From JANELJ01 sp024511395 (GTDB lineage Bacteria; Pseudomonadota; Gammaproteobacteria; GRL18), in NCBI GenBank assembly GCA_963681975.1, contig OY820613.1, positions 2,232,001 to 2,296,000 on the forward strand: a stretch of DNA of 64,000 bases, written 5' to 3'. The position numbers and the translations under genes are program-made. Of the stretch, positions 1 to 8,680 are shown piece by piece (within the stretch, counting starts at the first letter, position 1; every line of letters begins with the position of its first letter). The notes beneath the pieces are model-generated. The model searched no databases and was not told the origin of the DNA. It saw only the letters and a program-made list of their open reading frames with translations.

Positions 1-452
1 TCACGGATATCAGTTCCCACCGGTGCATCCTGCGGTAGTTCCATTATACCTTCCGCACTATCAGCCAGACCCAGCTCTTTTTCTGAACAGAGCATGCCCA
101 TAGACACTACACCACGTAACTTGGATTTTTTAATTTTAAAATCACCGGGCAGAACGGCCTTGATCATGGCACAGGCCACCAGTAGGCCGGCACGGGCATT
201 TTTGGCACCACAAACAATTTGCAGAGGCTCTTCTGACATAGCACCCACATCCACCTGACAGACCTGTAATTTATCCGCATCAGGATGCTTATCGCAGCTG
301 AGAATTTTACCGACTACAACACCGTTAAAGTCAGGTGCTACCGGTTCAATGGCATCCACTTCCAGACCGGCCATGGTCAGCTGATGACTTAATGCATCAG
401 TACTTAAATCCGGGTTTACCCATTCTCTTAGCCATTGTTCACTGAACTTCAT
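1..452 (-). CDS. pheT: Phenylalanyl-tRNA synthetase beta subunit, N-terminal part (cut by window edge)
   Basis: Reads on the minus strand from an ATG at 450-452 and runs off the window start, so about the first 150 residues are present. The protein begins MKFSEQWLREWVNP and continues into the tRNA-binding EMAP/OB-type domain seen at the front of PheT (HPDADKLQVCQVDVG, then VCGAKNARAGL), ending near GIMELPQDAPVGTDIR. PheT pairs with PheS as an alpha2beta2 enzyme that charges tRNA-Phe in the cytoplasm. It lies 41 bp downstream of pheS, the usual pheST arrangement. No lesion is visible in the part shown. Confidence 0.95.
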   Translation of the reverse strand, partial: MKFSEQWLREWVNPDLSTDALSHQLTMAGLEVDAIEPVAPDFNGVVVGKILSCDKHPDADKLQVCQVDVGAMSEEPLQIVCGAKNARAGLLVACAMIKAVLPGDFKIKKSKLRGVVSMGMLCSEKELGLADSAEGIMELPQDAPVGTDIR

Positions 453-493
453 TTTTGTATTTTTCCTGGAATTTATTCTTTATATGTAAGATA

Positions 494-1513
494 TCAGGCA
501 AACTGTTTTAAAAAGCGTAAATCATTTTCAAAAAACAGTCGTAAGTCATTGACCCCGTAACGCAGCATGGTCAGTCGTTCTACGCCCATACCAAAAGCGA
601 AGCCGGTGTATTTTTCACTGTCAATACCGGAGTGGCGGAACACTTCGGAGTGTACCATACCGCAGCCCAGCACTTCCAGCCAGCCGGTATGGCTACATAC
701 TCGACAGCCTTCGCCACCGCACATCACACATTCAATATCTGCTTCTGCCGAGGGTTCGGTAAAGGGGAAATAGGAAGGCCGGAAACGGACTTTCAGGTCT
801 TTTTCAAAAAACTGTTTCAGAAAATCGTCCAGAATCCCTTTTAAGTCGGTAAAACTGACTTCTTCATCCACCATTAAACCTTCCACCTGATGAAACATAG
901 GGGTATGGGTCACATCGGAATCACAGCGATAAACCCGTCCCGGAGCAATAATACGCAGCGGCGGCTGTTGGGCTTCCATGGTACGGATCTGTACCGGTGA
1001 GGTATGAGTTCTTAATACTGTATGAGGATCAAAATAAAAGGTATCGTGCATGGCACGTGCTGGATGCGACTCAGGGATATTGAGCGCTTCAAAGTTATGG
1101 TAATCGTCTTCAACTTCCGGACCGGTTTTAACTTCAAAGCCCATTTCAGCAAACAGGGACTGAATTCTCTGCATGGTTCTGGACACCGGATGCAGACCGC
1201 CGATACGCTGACCGCGCCCCGGCAGGGTGACATCCACTTTTTCCGCCTGCAATTTTTCTGCCAGGGCGGCGGCCTGCAGAGCGGTCTTTTTATCTGCAAT
1301 GGCCTGCTGCACGGCCTGCTTGGCCTGGTTAATCACCTGCCCGGCTTTAGGCCGTTCTTCTGCTGATAATTTGCCCAGCTCTTTCATTAAAGCGGTAATT
1401 GCGCCCTTTTTGCCCAGATATTGCACCCGGATCTGTTCCAGGGTATCAATTTGTTCTGCACTTTGTATGGCGTTTTGTGCTTCATCAACCAGTTTGTCCA
1501 GGTTTTCCACCAT
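494..1513 (-). CDS. pheS: Phenylalanyl-tRNA synthetase alpha subunit
   Basis: 339 residues, the normal family length. An N-terminal coiled-coil arm (about residues 1-90) precedes the class II catalytic core. Motif 2 is visible around GRVYRCDSDVTHTPMFHQVEGL, and motif 3 near the end as GFAFGMGVERLTMLRYG. The LHPVSRTMQRI segment is typical of PheS. The start ATG at 1511-1513 follows AGAGGT with five-base spacing. It catalyses Phe-tRNA formation with PheT. It is separated from rplT by 191 bp holding a terminator-like hairpin, so it may be expressed separately from the ribosomal genes, as in enteric bacteria. Confidence 0.97.
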   Translation of the reverse strand: MVENLDKLVDEAQNAIQSAEQIDTLEQIRVQYLGKKGAITALMKELGKLSAEERPKAGQVINQAKQAVQQAIADKKTALQAAALAEKLQAEKVDVTLPGRGQRIGGLHPVSRTMQRIQSLFAEMGFEVKTGPEVEDDYHNFEALNIPESHPARAMHDTFYFDPHTVLRTHTSPVQIRTMEAQQPPLRIIAPGRVYRCDSDVTHTPMFHQVEGLMVDEEVSFTDLKGILDDFLKQFFEKDLKVRFRPSYFPFTEPSAEADIECVMCGGEGCRVCSHTGWLEVLGCGMVHSEVFRHSGIDSEKYTGFAFGMGVERLTMLRYGVNDLRLFFENDLRFLKQFA

Positions 1514-1586
1514 GTACCTCTGTTTGTTATTGGTAATTGTTAATTTTGGATAGGTTTTGTTTATTCAGCTCAACGAAAAGCTAAAC

Positions 1587-1691
1587 AAAAAAAGGGAAAG
1601 ACTTTCGCCTTTCCCCTTTTGTTGATCTCAACCCTGAGAAAAATAACTGTTGAGTAAATAACTGTTCGGATATTATTGGCTTCAGGGTCGG
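1587..1691 (-). terminator. Terminator-like leader (possible attenuator) between rplT and pheS
   Basis: On the minus strand the inverted repeat GGGAAAG/CTTTCCC (1594-1615) is followed by a run of seven T, a factor-independent terminator pattern. Upstream, ACCCTGA (about 1683-1689) can pair with TCAGGGT (about 1630-1636), and a CTCAA/TTGAG pairing that overlaps it is an alternative. A 15-16-base direct repeat starting AACAGTTATTT lies between. Alternative pairings before a terminator fit attenuation of pheST, which is known in E. coli through the pheM leader. I found no Phe-rich leader peptide with a normal start here, so attenuation is inference; the terminator shape is seen directly. Confidence 0.6.
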
Positions 1692-1704
1692 CTATCGGTG
1701 CCGG

Positions 1705-2064
1705 CTATGCAGAAAGTGCTGCTTTGGCTTGTTCAGCAATGGCAGCAAATGCTGGTTTGTCGGTAATGGCCATATCAGAAAGTACCTTACGGTCGATTTC
1801 GATATTGGCTTTTTTCAAGCCATTGATCATACGGCTATAGCTTAAACCGTGCTCACGCGCACCGGCGTTTATACGGGCAATCCATAACTGACGGAACTGA
1901 CGCTTACGCTGACGACGGTCACGATAGGCGTATTGACCTGCTTTGGTTACGGCCTGGACCGCAACGCGATAGACATTTTTACGGCGTCCGGAATAACCTT
2001 TCGCCTGCTTGATAACTTTCTTGTGACGGGCACGTGCCTGTACACCACGTTTTACTCTTGCCAT
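1705..2064 (-). CDS. rplT: 50S ribosomal protein L20
   Basis: 119 residues, highly basic, beginning MARVKRGVQARARHKKV, the L20 signature, with the YSRMINGLKKANIEIDRK segment near the C-terminus. L20 binds 23S rRNA early in large-subunit assembly. In enteric bacteria it represses its own operon by binding the rpmI leader. It follows rpmI by 22 bp in the conserved infC-rpmI-rplT order. Confidence 0.98.
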   Translation of the reverse strand: MARVKRGVQARARHKKVIKQAKGYSGRRKNVYRVAVQAVTKAGQYAYRDRRQRKRQFRQLWIARINAGAREHGLSYSRMINGLKKANIEIDRKVLSDMAITDKPAFAAIAEQAKAALSA

Positions 2065-2086
2065 TTTACGCTACTCCCTTATCTTA

Positions 2087-2284
2087 TTACTTTAAACGCA
2101 GCATGCGTTTGATGGAAAGAACATCTGATTTATCAATTGCATAAGGTGCACGTAAATGACGCTTACGCTTGGTGGTCATTTTGGTCAGAATGTGGCTGCG
2201 GTTGGAATTTCCGCGCTTGATACGGCCAGAAGCTGTAACGCGAAAACGCTTGGAAGCGCCGCGCTTGGATTTCATTTTTGGCAT
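2087..2284 (-). CDS. rpmI: 50S ribosomal protein L35
   Basis: 65 residues, MPKMKSKRGASKRFRVT start and RMLRLK end, typical of L35. An AGAGG ribosome-binding site lies just before the ATG. The 172-bp gap to infC upstream is AT-rich and would be the leader where L20 autoregulation acts in relatives. I did not identify the pseudoknot itself. Confidence 0.97.
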   Translation of the reverse strand: MPKMKSKRGASKRFRVTASGRIKRGNSNRSHILTKMTTKRKRHLRAPYAIDKSDVLSIKRMLRLK

Positions 2285-2456
2285 AATTCACCTCTAAAAA
2301 TTTTACGCATTGTTATTACCTCACTGCCTTTGCTCTAATAAGTAAGAGGTTAAAGGAGGAAGTTTAAAGTGCAATTTATTTAAAGCACAGTTTAAAAGCA
2401 CATTCAGTAACACTTTGACCTGGCTGGAAAACCCGAGGAAGGTCTCTGCAAGGTGG

Positions 2457-3008
2457 TTACTTTTTGTTGCTTTTTGGCGATAGCACCATAACCATTTGAC
2501 GACCTTCAAGCTTTGCCCGTTGTTCAACATTGGCAATGTCTTCGAGATCTTTAGCTATCCGTTCCAGCATTTCGAGTCCCAGCTCTCTATGAGCCATTTC
2601 CCGTCCGCGGAAACGCAGGGTAACCTTGGTTTTATCACCATTTTCAAGAAAACGAGTCAGGTTGCGTAATTTGACCTGATAATCGCCTTCTTCAGTACCC
2701 GGTCTGAGTTTGACCTCTTTAACCTGGGTTTGTTTCTGTCTTTTCTTTTCCTGAGCCTTTTTCTTTTTCTGCTCAAAAATAAATTTGCCGTGGTCCATAA
2801 TGCGGACTACGGGTGGATTGGCTGTTGCTGCAATTTCCACTAAATCAAAATCTTCTGCTTCGGCAAGCTTTTTGGCTTCCATCAGGCTCATAATGCCTAG
2901 TGATTCCCCATCGGAACCCGTTACCCGAACTTCTCTGGCGGTTATTTCATCGTTAATACGAGGGGTGTTTGACCTAGACTTGTCAAACTGTTTTCTTGGG
3001 ACTGCGAT
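2457..3008 (-). CDS. infC: Translation initiation factor IF-3 with apparent AUC start codon
   Basis: 183 residues if started at the ATC at 3006-3008. The reading frame runs from there through AVPRKQFDKSRSNTPRINDE, the normal IF-3 N-terminus, and TAREVRVTGSDGESLG before the first in-frame ATG at 2891. Starting at that ATG would remove about 39 conserved residues. A GGAG motif sits eight bases before the ATC. IF-3 genes in many bacteria use a rare AUU-class start so that IF-3, which rejects non-AUG/GUG/UUG starts, limits its own synthesis. The C-terminal domain (KVTLRFRGREMAHRELG) is intact. It lies downstream of thrS. Confidence 0.9.
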   Translation of the reverse strand: MAVPRKQFDKSRSNTPRINDEITAREVRVTGSDGESLGIMSLMEAKKLAEAEDFDLVEIAATANPPVVRIMDHGKFIFEQKKKKAQEKKRQKQTQVKEVKLRPGTEEGDYQVKLRNLTRFLENGDKTKVTLRFRGREMAHRELGLEMLERIAKDLEDIANVEQRAKLEGRQMVMVLSPKSNKK

Positions 3009-3201
3009 GGTTTGTTCTCCTGCCTTTTGCTTAGCTATTCGTTTTAAATTTTAGTTTTAAATGAGTTAAATCAGTATATCCGACCGTAACTGCTTTACCA
3101 AAGCCTACTGAACACCATATTTTAGTAAATTTTTTCAGGAAATACTACTGTGTTGTTCAAGTTTTTTTAGAAACAGCAAAAAACTATCAATAACAAACAA
3201 C

Positions 3202-5121
3202 TTATTGATTTTCAAGACCGTAAGTTTTAATTTCCTGAGTCATTTTAGCCATTAAATCAGTCAGGCTCATGGCTCCCAGATCTTCACCGTCACGGGTACG
3301 TACGGCAATAGTATTCTTCTCGATTTCCCGGTCACCCGCGACCAGTATATAAGGTACCCGCTGCAGGGTATGTTCACGGATCTTAAAGCCGATTTTTTCA
3401 TTTCTTAAATCCGCTTCCGCTCTGAAACCGGTCTCTTTAAGCTGTTTGAGCACGTTGGCCACATAATCAGCCTGTTTATCGGTAATCCCCATAACCACGG
3501 TTTGAACTGGAGACAGCCATAAAGGCATCTTACCGGCGTGTTCTTCAATCAGAATACCAATAAAGCGTTCCAAGGAACCTAAAATGGCGCGATGAATCAT
3601 CACCGGCACCTGTTTTTCACCGTGCTCATCAATGTAGTGGGCATCCAGACGGCCGGGCATGGAGAAATCCACCTGTGCCGTACCGCACTGCCAGACCCGG
3701 CCGATACAGTCTTTTAGAGAGAATTCAATTTTTGGACCGTAAAATGCCCCTTCACCCGGCTGCAGTTCCCAATCCAGTTTTTTACTGTCCAGAGCCGCTT
3801 CCAGTGCAGCTTCCGCCTTGTCCCATACTTCATCGGAACCCACCCGCTGTCCCGGACGGGTAGATAGCTTGATCTGAATATCGGTAAAGCCGAAATCTTT
3901 ATAAACAGCAAACAGTAAGTCAATAAATTCTGAAATTTCGCTCTGAATCTGATCTTCAGTACAGAAAATATGCGCATCATCCTGCACAAAATTTCTTACC
4001 CGCATTAAACCATGCAGTGTACCGGAAGGTTCGTTACGGTGACAGGAACCAAATTCAGCCATACGCAAAGGTAAATCACGGTAGGATTTCAGACCGGTAT
4101 TAAAAATCTGTATATGACAGGGACAGTTCATTGGTTTAACGGCATAGTCCCGGTTTTCGGAATGGGTGGTAAACATCATGTCGCTGAACTTGTCCCAGTG
4201 ACCGGATTTTTCCCATAAGCTGCGATCCACAACCTGGGGTGTACGGACTTCCTGGTAATTGTTTTTAACCAGTACCTTACGTACATATTGCTCCACTTCC
4301 TGATAGATGATCCAGCCCTTATCGTGCCAGAACACCATACCCGGTGCTTCTTCCTGCATATGAAATAAATCCTGCTGCTTGCCCAGTTTGCGGTGATCCC
4401 GTTTTTCTGCTTCTTCCAGACGATGCAGATAGGCTTTCAGATCTTTCTTGTTGGCCCAAGCGATACCGTAGATACGCTGCAGCATTTCATTATTGGAATC
4501 ACCGCGCCAGTAAGCACCGGCCAGTTTCATTAATTTAAAGGATTTAAGCTTGCCGGTAGAAGGGACATGCGGGCCGCGGCACAGATCGATAAAATCACCC
4601 TGCTGATATAAGGATAAATCTTCATCAGCAGGAATACTTTCAATAATTTCAGCCTTATATTCTTCGCCCATATCACGGAAGAACTTAACTGCGTCATCCC
4701 GGGATTTGACAGTACGGGTAATGGGATAGTTCTGTTTGACTAGTTCGACCATTTTTTTCTCTATAGCCGTCAGATCTTCCGGGGTAAAACTTTCTTTATA
4801 GGCAAAGTCATAATAAAAACCATCTTCAATAACCGGACCGATAGTCACCTGTGCATCGGGGAACAGTTCCTTAACGGCCTGAGCCAGCAAATGCGCTGTA
4901 GAATGACGGATAACTTCCAGACCTTCTTCATCACGGTCGGTCACAATGGCCACCTGGGCATCCCTGTCAACCACATAGGATGTATCCACCAGCTTACCGT
5001 CCACTTTACCGGCTAAAGCCGCTTTAGCGAGACCGGGACCAATATCCGCAGCGATATCATGAATTGAAACAGCCGAATCAAATTGACGAGTAGAACCATC
5101 AGGTAAGGTAACAACAGGCAT
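3202..5121 (-). CDS. thrS: Threonyl-tRNA synthetase
   Basis: 639 residues from the ATG at 5119-5121 (MPVVTLPDGSTRQFDSAV), which matches family N-termini. An in-frame TTG twelve bases earlier is less likely. Domains in order: TGS (1-60), the editing/HxxxH second domain (HSTAHLLAQAV), the class II core (MNCPCHIQIF, RMAEFGSCHRNEPSG as motif 2, and the motif 3 region around HRAILGSLERFIGILIEEH), and the anticodon-binding domain (ADLRNEKIGFKIREH). It attaches threonine to tRNA-Thr. First gene of the thrS-infC-rpmI-rplT-pheST cluster. Confidence 0.97.
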   Translation of the reverse strand: MPVVTLPDGSTRQFDSAVSIHDIAADIGPGLAKAALAGKVDGKLVDTSYVVDRDAQVAIVTDRDEEGLEVIRHSTAHLLAQAVKELFPDAQVTIGPVIEDGFYYDFAYKESFTPEDLTAIEKKMVELVKQNYPITRTVKSRDDAVKFFRDMGEEYKAEIIESIPADEDLSLYQQGDFIDLCRGPHVPSTGKLKSFKLMKLAGAYWRGDSNNEMLQRIYGIAWANKKDLKAYLHRLEEAEKRDHRKLGKQQDLFHMQEEAPGMVFWHDKGWIIYQEVEQYVRKVLVKNNYQEVRTPQVVDRSLWEKSGHWDKFSDMMFTTHSENRDYAVKPMNCPCHIQIFNTGLKSYRDLPLRMAEFGSCHRNEPSGTLHGLMRVRNFVQDDAHIFCTEDQIQSEISEFIDLLFAVYKDFGFTDIQIKLSTRPGQRVGSDEVWDKAEAALEAALDSKKLDWELQPGEGAFYGPKIEFSLKDCIGRVWQCGTAQVDFSMPGRLDAHYIDEHGEKQVPVMIHRAILGSLERFIGILIEEHAGKMPLWLSPVQTVVMGITDKQADYVANVLKQLKETGFRAEADLRNEKIGFKIREHTLQRVPYILVAGDREIEKNTIAVRTRDGEDLGAMSLTDLMAKMTQEIKTYGLENQ

Positions 5122-5176
5122 TTTATAAACCAACCAGTATTTAGAATTAAAGATAAAGAGCTAACGAAAACAGCGC

Positions 5177-5206
5177 ATTATAACCCACTCGCTGTACGTC
5201 TAAAAG
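5177..5206 (-). promoter_or_regulatory. Candidate sigma-70 promoter for thrS
   Basis: On the minus strand a perfect TATAAT (5177-5182) lies about 55 bases before the thrS ATG. A weak TTTTAG hexamer sits 17 bases further upstream. The position suits transcription of the thrS operon, but the -35 match is poor and no transcript data are available. Confidence 0.4.
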
Positions 5207-5349
5207 ACCGGTAAGTCTAAATATTTAAGCCTTATATCAGTAAAAAGTGCAAGTTACACCAAAAAATAGCCTTTCTTACAGAAAATTTAGGTAATTTCCT
5301 ACAATTGTATGTTGCAGAGATGCTTATAATGAAAAAATAATCCTAAATA

Positions 5350-6840
5350 GTTCAACCTGAATAATACCGTTTTAAGCCTGACATCAAGCCAGGTTTAAAG
5401 AGGCTGATTGTTCTGGTTTGATAAAATATCCCATCAAACCGGAAATAATTTTGAGCCACAAAAGCCGGAGCTTATTGAGGAGCTTTCTTAAGTTATGTCC
5501 AGCGGCTACCATAACCACATTAATGGCATCACCGACTGCACCTTTGAGGTAGCAGCGATCTAAACGTTTCATATGACCGATTTCAGGCTCAATCGCACTG
5601 CGCCGTTTTAATGCCTTTTTAATACTTCGGGTAACGCCTCGCTTCTGACCTGAGATAAAAACTTTAGTGTCTTTTACTTCATGTCCACGATAACCCCGGT
5701 CAACAAAGCATTGTTCCGGTTGTACGGCTGTAAACTGTTTTATCTGTTCCAGTTGTGGCAGTAGAGTGTGTCCATCATAAGGATTGCCCGGACAGCTTTG
5801 AGCACCAATAACAAAGCCTTCCTTGTTGGTTACCGCGATACTGGCTTTAACTCCAAATTCATAAGGCTTATGAGCTTTGCCTTTACTGTGATACACTCGA
5901 CTTCCGGTGCATGTAAACTGTAAAGCTTGTTCTTACTGTGCTGCTCCTGCTCAATCAGTTTCTGAGCCTGTTTTAGAGCTACTTCAAACAATGACTGAAT
6001 ATCAACAGAATAGTTGGGCAGTTGTCGTTCAATATCCCGTTTAACACGACCTAAACGGGATTTCAGTTTATTGTTCATTTTCTTCATGCGTTTAAACTGT
6101 TTTGCATGAGCATAACGACTGGCCATTAGTACATATTGCGGCCCAACCCGATTATAGTTCTGACGCAGTTTAATACCGTGCTCTTTGGACAGTTTAACCA
6201 GGTTTTCTCTGGCTTTGTTCAGGAGCTTTGAATCGGTTGGAAAAGCGATGTTCTTTTCCTGTACGGTAGTATCTACCGTGACTTTCTTTAAACTGCCGGG
6301 CTTTATGCTTTTACTCTTTAGTCCGGCTTTAATGGTTTCAATCAGTAATTTTTCACTGCCTGACTTACCCGGCCGGTTACGCCATTTGGTCATGGTCACA
6401 GGGTGTATGGGCATTTTATGCTGAAAGTATTCTTCACCACAAAAATACTGCCAGTACGGATTTTCTGTCCAGCCTTTTACTACCTGTTCATCCGATAAAT
6501 CATGCAGGTGTTTCAGGTAATGCAATCCTGCAATCAATCGAGTGCGTATGGCAGGAGCACCTTTAGTGGATACAAACAGAGCACCCCATTCTTTATCAGG
6601 ACTTTCCCGGTCTATGTGTTTTGATAACTTAATCAACTCATGGTTTATGTCCAGCATGTTTTCAAGGCGCATCCTGAACAGGTCTTCCTGAGGTATTTTT
6701 GGCTGTTTCTCTGGCTTCATTCTGGTCTGGAAATTTGCAAGGTAATAAGGCTTATTTTACCAAAAACCTGCAAATTTAACACCCATAATCAAGCAATATT
6801 TCCTTATAAATCAATGTGCTATGATTTATTCAGGTCGGAC
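5350..6840 (-). mobile_element. IS5-like element, copy 1 (defective)
   Basis: First of nine copies in the window. The ends are inverted repeats (GTTCAACCTGAATAAT at the left, CAGGTCGGAC at the right). It is 1491 bp, against 1498 bp for intact copies; the difference is exactly a 2-bp insertion plus a 9-bp deletion in the transposase. The left flank is TAAATA and the right flank TAATTA, so the flanking duplication is imperfect (5 of 6). It abuts copy 2. Confidence 0.95.
5384..6720 (-). pseudogene. IS5-like transposase, frameshifted (copy 1)
   Basis: The frame opens as in intact copies (MKPEKQPKIPQEDLF). It breaks near 5888, where the sequence reads ACTGTGATAC instead of ACTGATAC, a 2-bp TG duplication. 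The catalytic C-terminal part continues in another frame down to 5384. A 9-bp in-frame deletion also removes the NDG tripeptide just before the RLDRCYLKG segment. The product would be split between the first Asp region and the rest of the DDE fold, so it should be inactive. Confidence 0.9.
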
Positions 6841-6846
6841 TAATTA

Positions 6847-8344
6847 GTTCAACCTGAATAATACCGTTTTAAGCCTGACCTCAAGCCAGGTTTAAAGCAG
6901 CAGATTGCTCCGGTTTGATAAAACACCCCATCAAACCGGAAATAATTTTGAGCCACAAAAGCCGGAGCTTATTGAGGATCTTTCTTAAGTTATGACCAGC
7001 GGCTACCATAACCACATTAATGGCATCACCGACTGCACCTTTCAGATAGCAGCGGTCTAAACGGCCATCGTTTTTCATATGACCAATTTCAGGCTCAATC
7101 GCACTGCGCCGTTTTAATGCCTTTTTAATACTTCGGGTAACGCCTCGTTTCTGACCTGAGATAAAAACTTTCGTGTCTTTTACTTCATGTCCACGATAAC
7201 CCCGGTCAACAAAGCACTGTTCCGGTTGTACTGCTGTAAACTGTTTTATCTGCTCCAGTTGTGGTAACAAGGTATGTCCATCATAAGGATTTCCTGGACA
7301 ACTTTGAGCCCCAATAACAAAGCCTTCCTTGTTGGTCACAGCGATACTGGCTTTAACCCCAAATTCATAAGGCTTATGAGCTTTGCCTTTACTGACACAC
7401 TCGACTTCCGGGGCGTGTAAACTGTAAAGCTTGTTCTTACTGTGCTGCTCCTGCTCTATCAGTTTCTGTGCCTGTTCCAGAACCACTTCAAACAGTGACT
7501 GAATATCAACAGAATAATTGGGCAGTTGTCGTTCAATATCCCTTTTAACGCGACCTAAACGGGATTTCAGTTTATTATTCATTTTCTTCATGCGTTTAAA
7601 CTGTTTTGCATGAGCATAACGACTGGCCATTAATACATATTGAGGTCCAATCCGATTATAATTCTGGCGCAGTTTAATACCGTGCTCTTTGGACAGTTTA
7701 ACCAGGTTTTCTCTGGCTTTGTTCAGGAGCTTTGAATCGGTTGGAAAAGCGATGTTCTTTTCCTGTACGGTAGTATCTACCGTGACTTTCTTTAAACTGC
7801 CGGGCTTTATGGTTTTACTCTTTAGTCCGGCCTTAATGGTTTCAATCAGTAATTTTTCACTGCCTGACTTACCCAGCCGGTTACGCCATTTGGTCATGGT
7901 CGTAGGGTGTATAGGCATCTTATGCTGAAAGTATTCTTCTCCACAAAAACATTGCCAGTACGGATTTTCTGTCCAGCTTTTTACGACCTGTTCATCCGAT
8001 AAATCATGCAGATGTTTCAGGTAATGCAATCCTGCAATCAGGCGAGTGCGTATAGCAGGAGCGCCTTTAGTGGATATAAACAGGGCTCCCCATTCTTTAT
8101 CAAGACTTTCCCAGTTTATGTGTTTTGATAACTTAATCAACTCATGATTTAAGTCCAGCATGTTTTCAAGACGCATCCTGAACAGGTCTTCCTGAGGTAT
8201 TTTTGGCTGTTTCTCTGGCTTCATTTTGGTATGGAAATTTGCAAGGTAATAAGGCTTATTTTACCAAAAACCTGCAAATTTAACACCCATAATCAAGCAA
8301 TATTTCTTTATAAATCAATGCTATATGTTTTATTCAGGGTGGAC
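6847..8344 (-). mobile_element. IS5-like element, copy 2 (intact)
   Basis: 1498 bp, same orientation as copy 1 and separated from it by only the 6 bp TAATTA. The same six bases follow its right end (8345-8350), giving a perfect 6-bp target duplication. The right terminus (GGGTGGAC) is the most divergent of the set. Inside the right end, AAATTTGCA and its complement flank about 30 bp just upstream of the transposase start, a conserved inverted repeat in all copies. Confidence 0.95.
6881..8224 (-). CDS. IS5-family transposase (copy 2)
   Basis: 447 residues, intact. The N-terminal part (about residues 15-110) is the helical region found in IS5/IS1182-type transposases. The DDE catalytic residues appear to be D150 (VTVDTTVQEK), D340 (CFVDRGYRGHE) and E377 (SAIEPEIGHMK). 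A long basic coiled region (about 195-265) is inserted between the first and second Asp. It cuts and rejoins DNA at TA-containing targets. This copy has small changes relative to the others (LDLNHE, EVVLEQ), so it is an older or separately arrived lineage. Confidence 0.95.
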   Translation of the reverse strand: MKPEKQPKIPQEDLFRMRLENMLDLNHELIKLSKHINWESLDKEWGALFISTKGAPAIRTRLIAGLHYLKHLHDLSDEQVVKSWTENPYWQCFCGEEYFQHKMPIHPTTMTKWRNRLGKSGSEKLLIETIKAGLKSKTIKPGSLKKVTVDTTVQEKNIAFPTDSKLLNKARENLVKLSKEHGIKLRQNYNRIGPQYVLMASRYAHAKQFKRMKKMNNKLKSRLGRVKRDIERQLPNYSVDIQSLFEVVLEQAQKLIEQEQHSKNKLYSLHAPEVECVSKGKAHKPYEFGVKASIAVTNKEGFVIGAQSCPGNPYDGHTLLPQLEQIKQFTAVQPEQCFVDRGYRGHEVKDTKVFISGQKRGVTRSIKKALKRRSAIEPEIGHMKNDGRLDRCYLKGAVGDAINVVMVAAGHNLRKILNKLRLLWLKIISGLMGCFIKPEQSAALNLA

Positions 8345-8436
8345 TAATTAAAAACCTGAAATTAAGACTATAGTAAAATTATTATCACAAATAAAATAAA
8401 AAAAGCACCTAATCGCTACATTCCTTAGATCTGGAT

Positions 8437-8659
8437 CAGGGCGGAGCATATTTTTAATAATTCTCATTTAAACGCAAATATCGTATCCATTGTCCGTACT
8501 CCTTGCTGAAGACGCCGTGAATCCATCCATGGCGGCTTTTCGGCAGCATCCCTGCTGCCGAAACTTCATCAAGAAGTACAGACAATGGATACTCAGTGTC
8601 TATAAATGTAATATTTATTCATATTGAACATATTTTAATCAAAGTATGTTCCGGCCCTG
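8437..8659. mobile_element. 223-bp MITE with ISAs1-type terminal repeats
   Basis: Left end CAGGGCGGAGCATATTTTT and right end complement CAGGGCCGGAACATACTTTG match the ends of the full ISAs1 element at 16182-17418 (CAGGGCSGGAKCATACTTTG). It encodes no transposase. The flanks agatctggat (8427-8436) and agatttggat (8660-8669) are a 10-bp target duplication with one mismatch, within the 8-10 bp known for ISAs1. Most of the interior is the structured repeat at 8483-8592. Best read as a non-autonomous passenger moved by ISAs1 transposase. Confidence 0.8.
8483..8592. repeat. Cloverleaf palindrome, second type, inside the MITE
   Basis: A 29-bp imperfect outer stem (left starts GTATCCATTGTC, right ends GACAATGGATAC) encloses two small hairpins. 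One spans GCCGTGAATCCATCCATGGC. The other is CGGCAG-CATCC-CTGCTGCCG. The core from CTTGCTGAAG to CTTCATCAAG is almost the same as in the element at 43987-44098, while the outer stem sequence is unrelated but still self-complementary. Function unknown. Confidence 0.8.
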
Positions 8660-8680
8660 AGATTTGGATTCAGTTTTATC

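Noticed and set aside
1621..1680. pheM-like Phe-rich leader peptide before pheS
   Set aside because: No ATG, GTG or TTG frame with a run of Phe codons lies upstream of the terminator hairpin; the only frame found starts at a TTG and runs through the hairpin itself.
2457..2891. Start of infC at the first ATG (2891)
   Set aside because: This would remove about 39 conserved residues of the IF-3 N-terminal domain that are in frame upstream.
5122..5133. Upstream TTG start for thrS
   Set aside because: It adds four residues not seen in the family N-terminus; the ATG at 5121 matches MPVVTLPDGS directly.
7689..7928. A 79-codon antisense open frame that recurs in every IS5-like copy
   Set aside because: It repeats only because the IS repeats, lies wholly opposite the transposase, and has no ribosome-binding site. 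Treated as a shadow.
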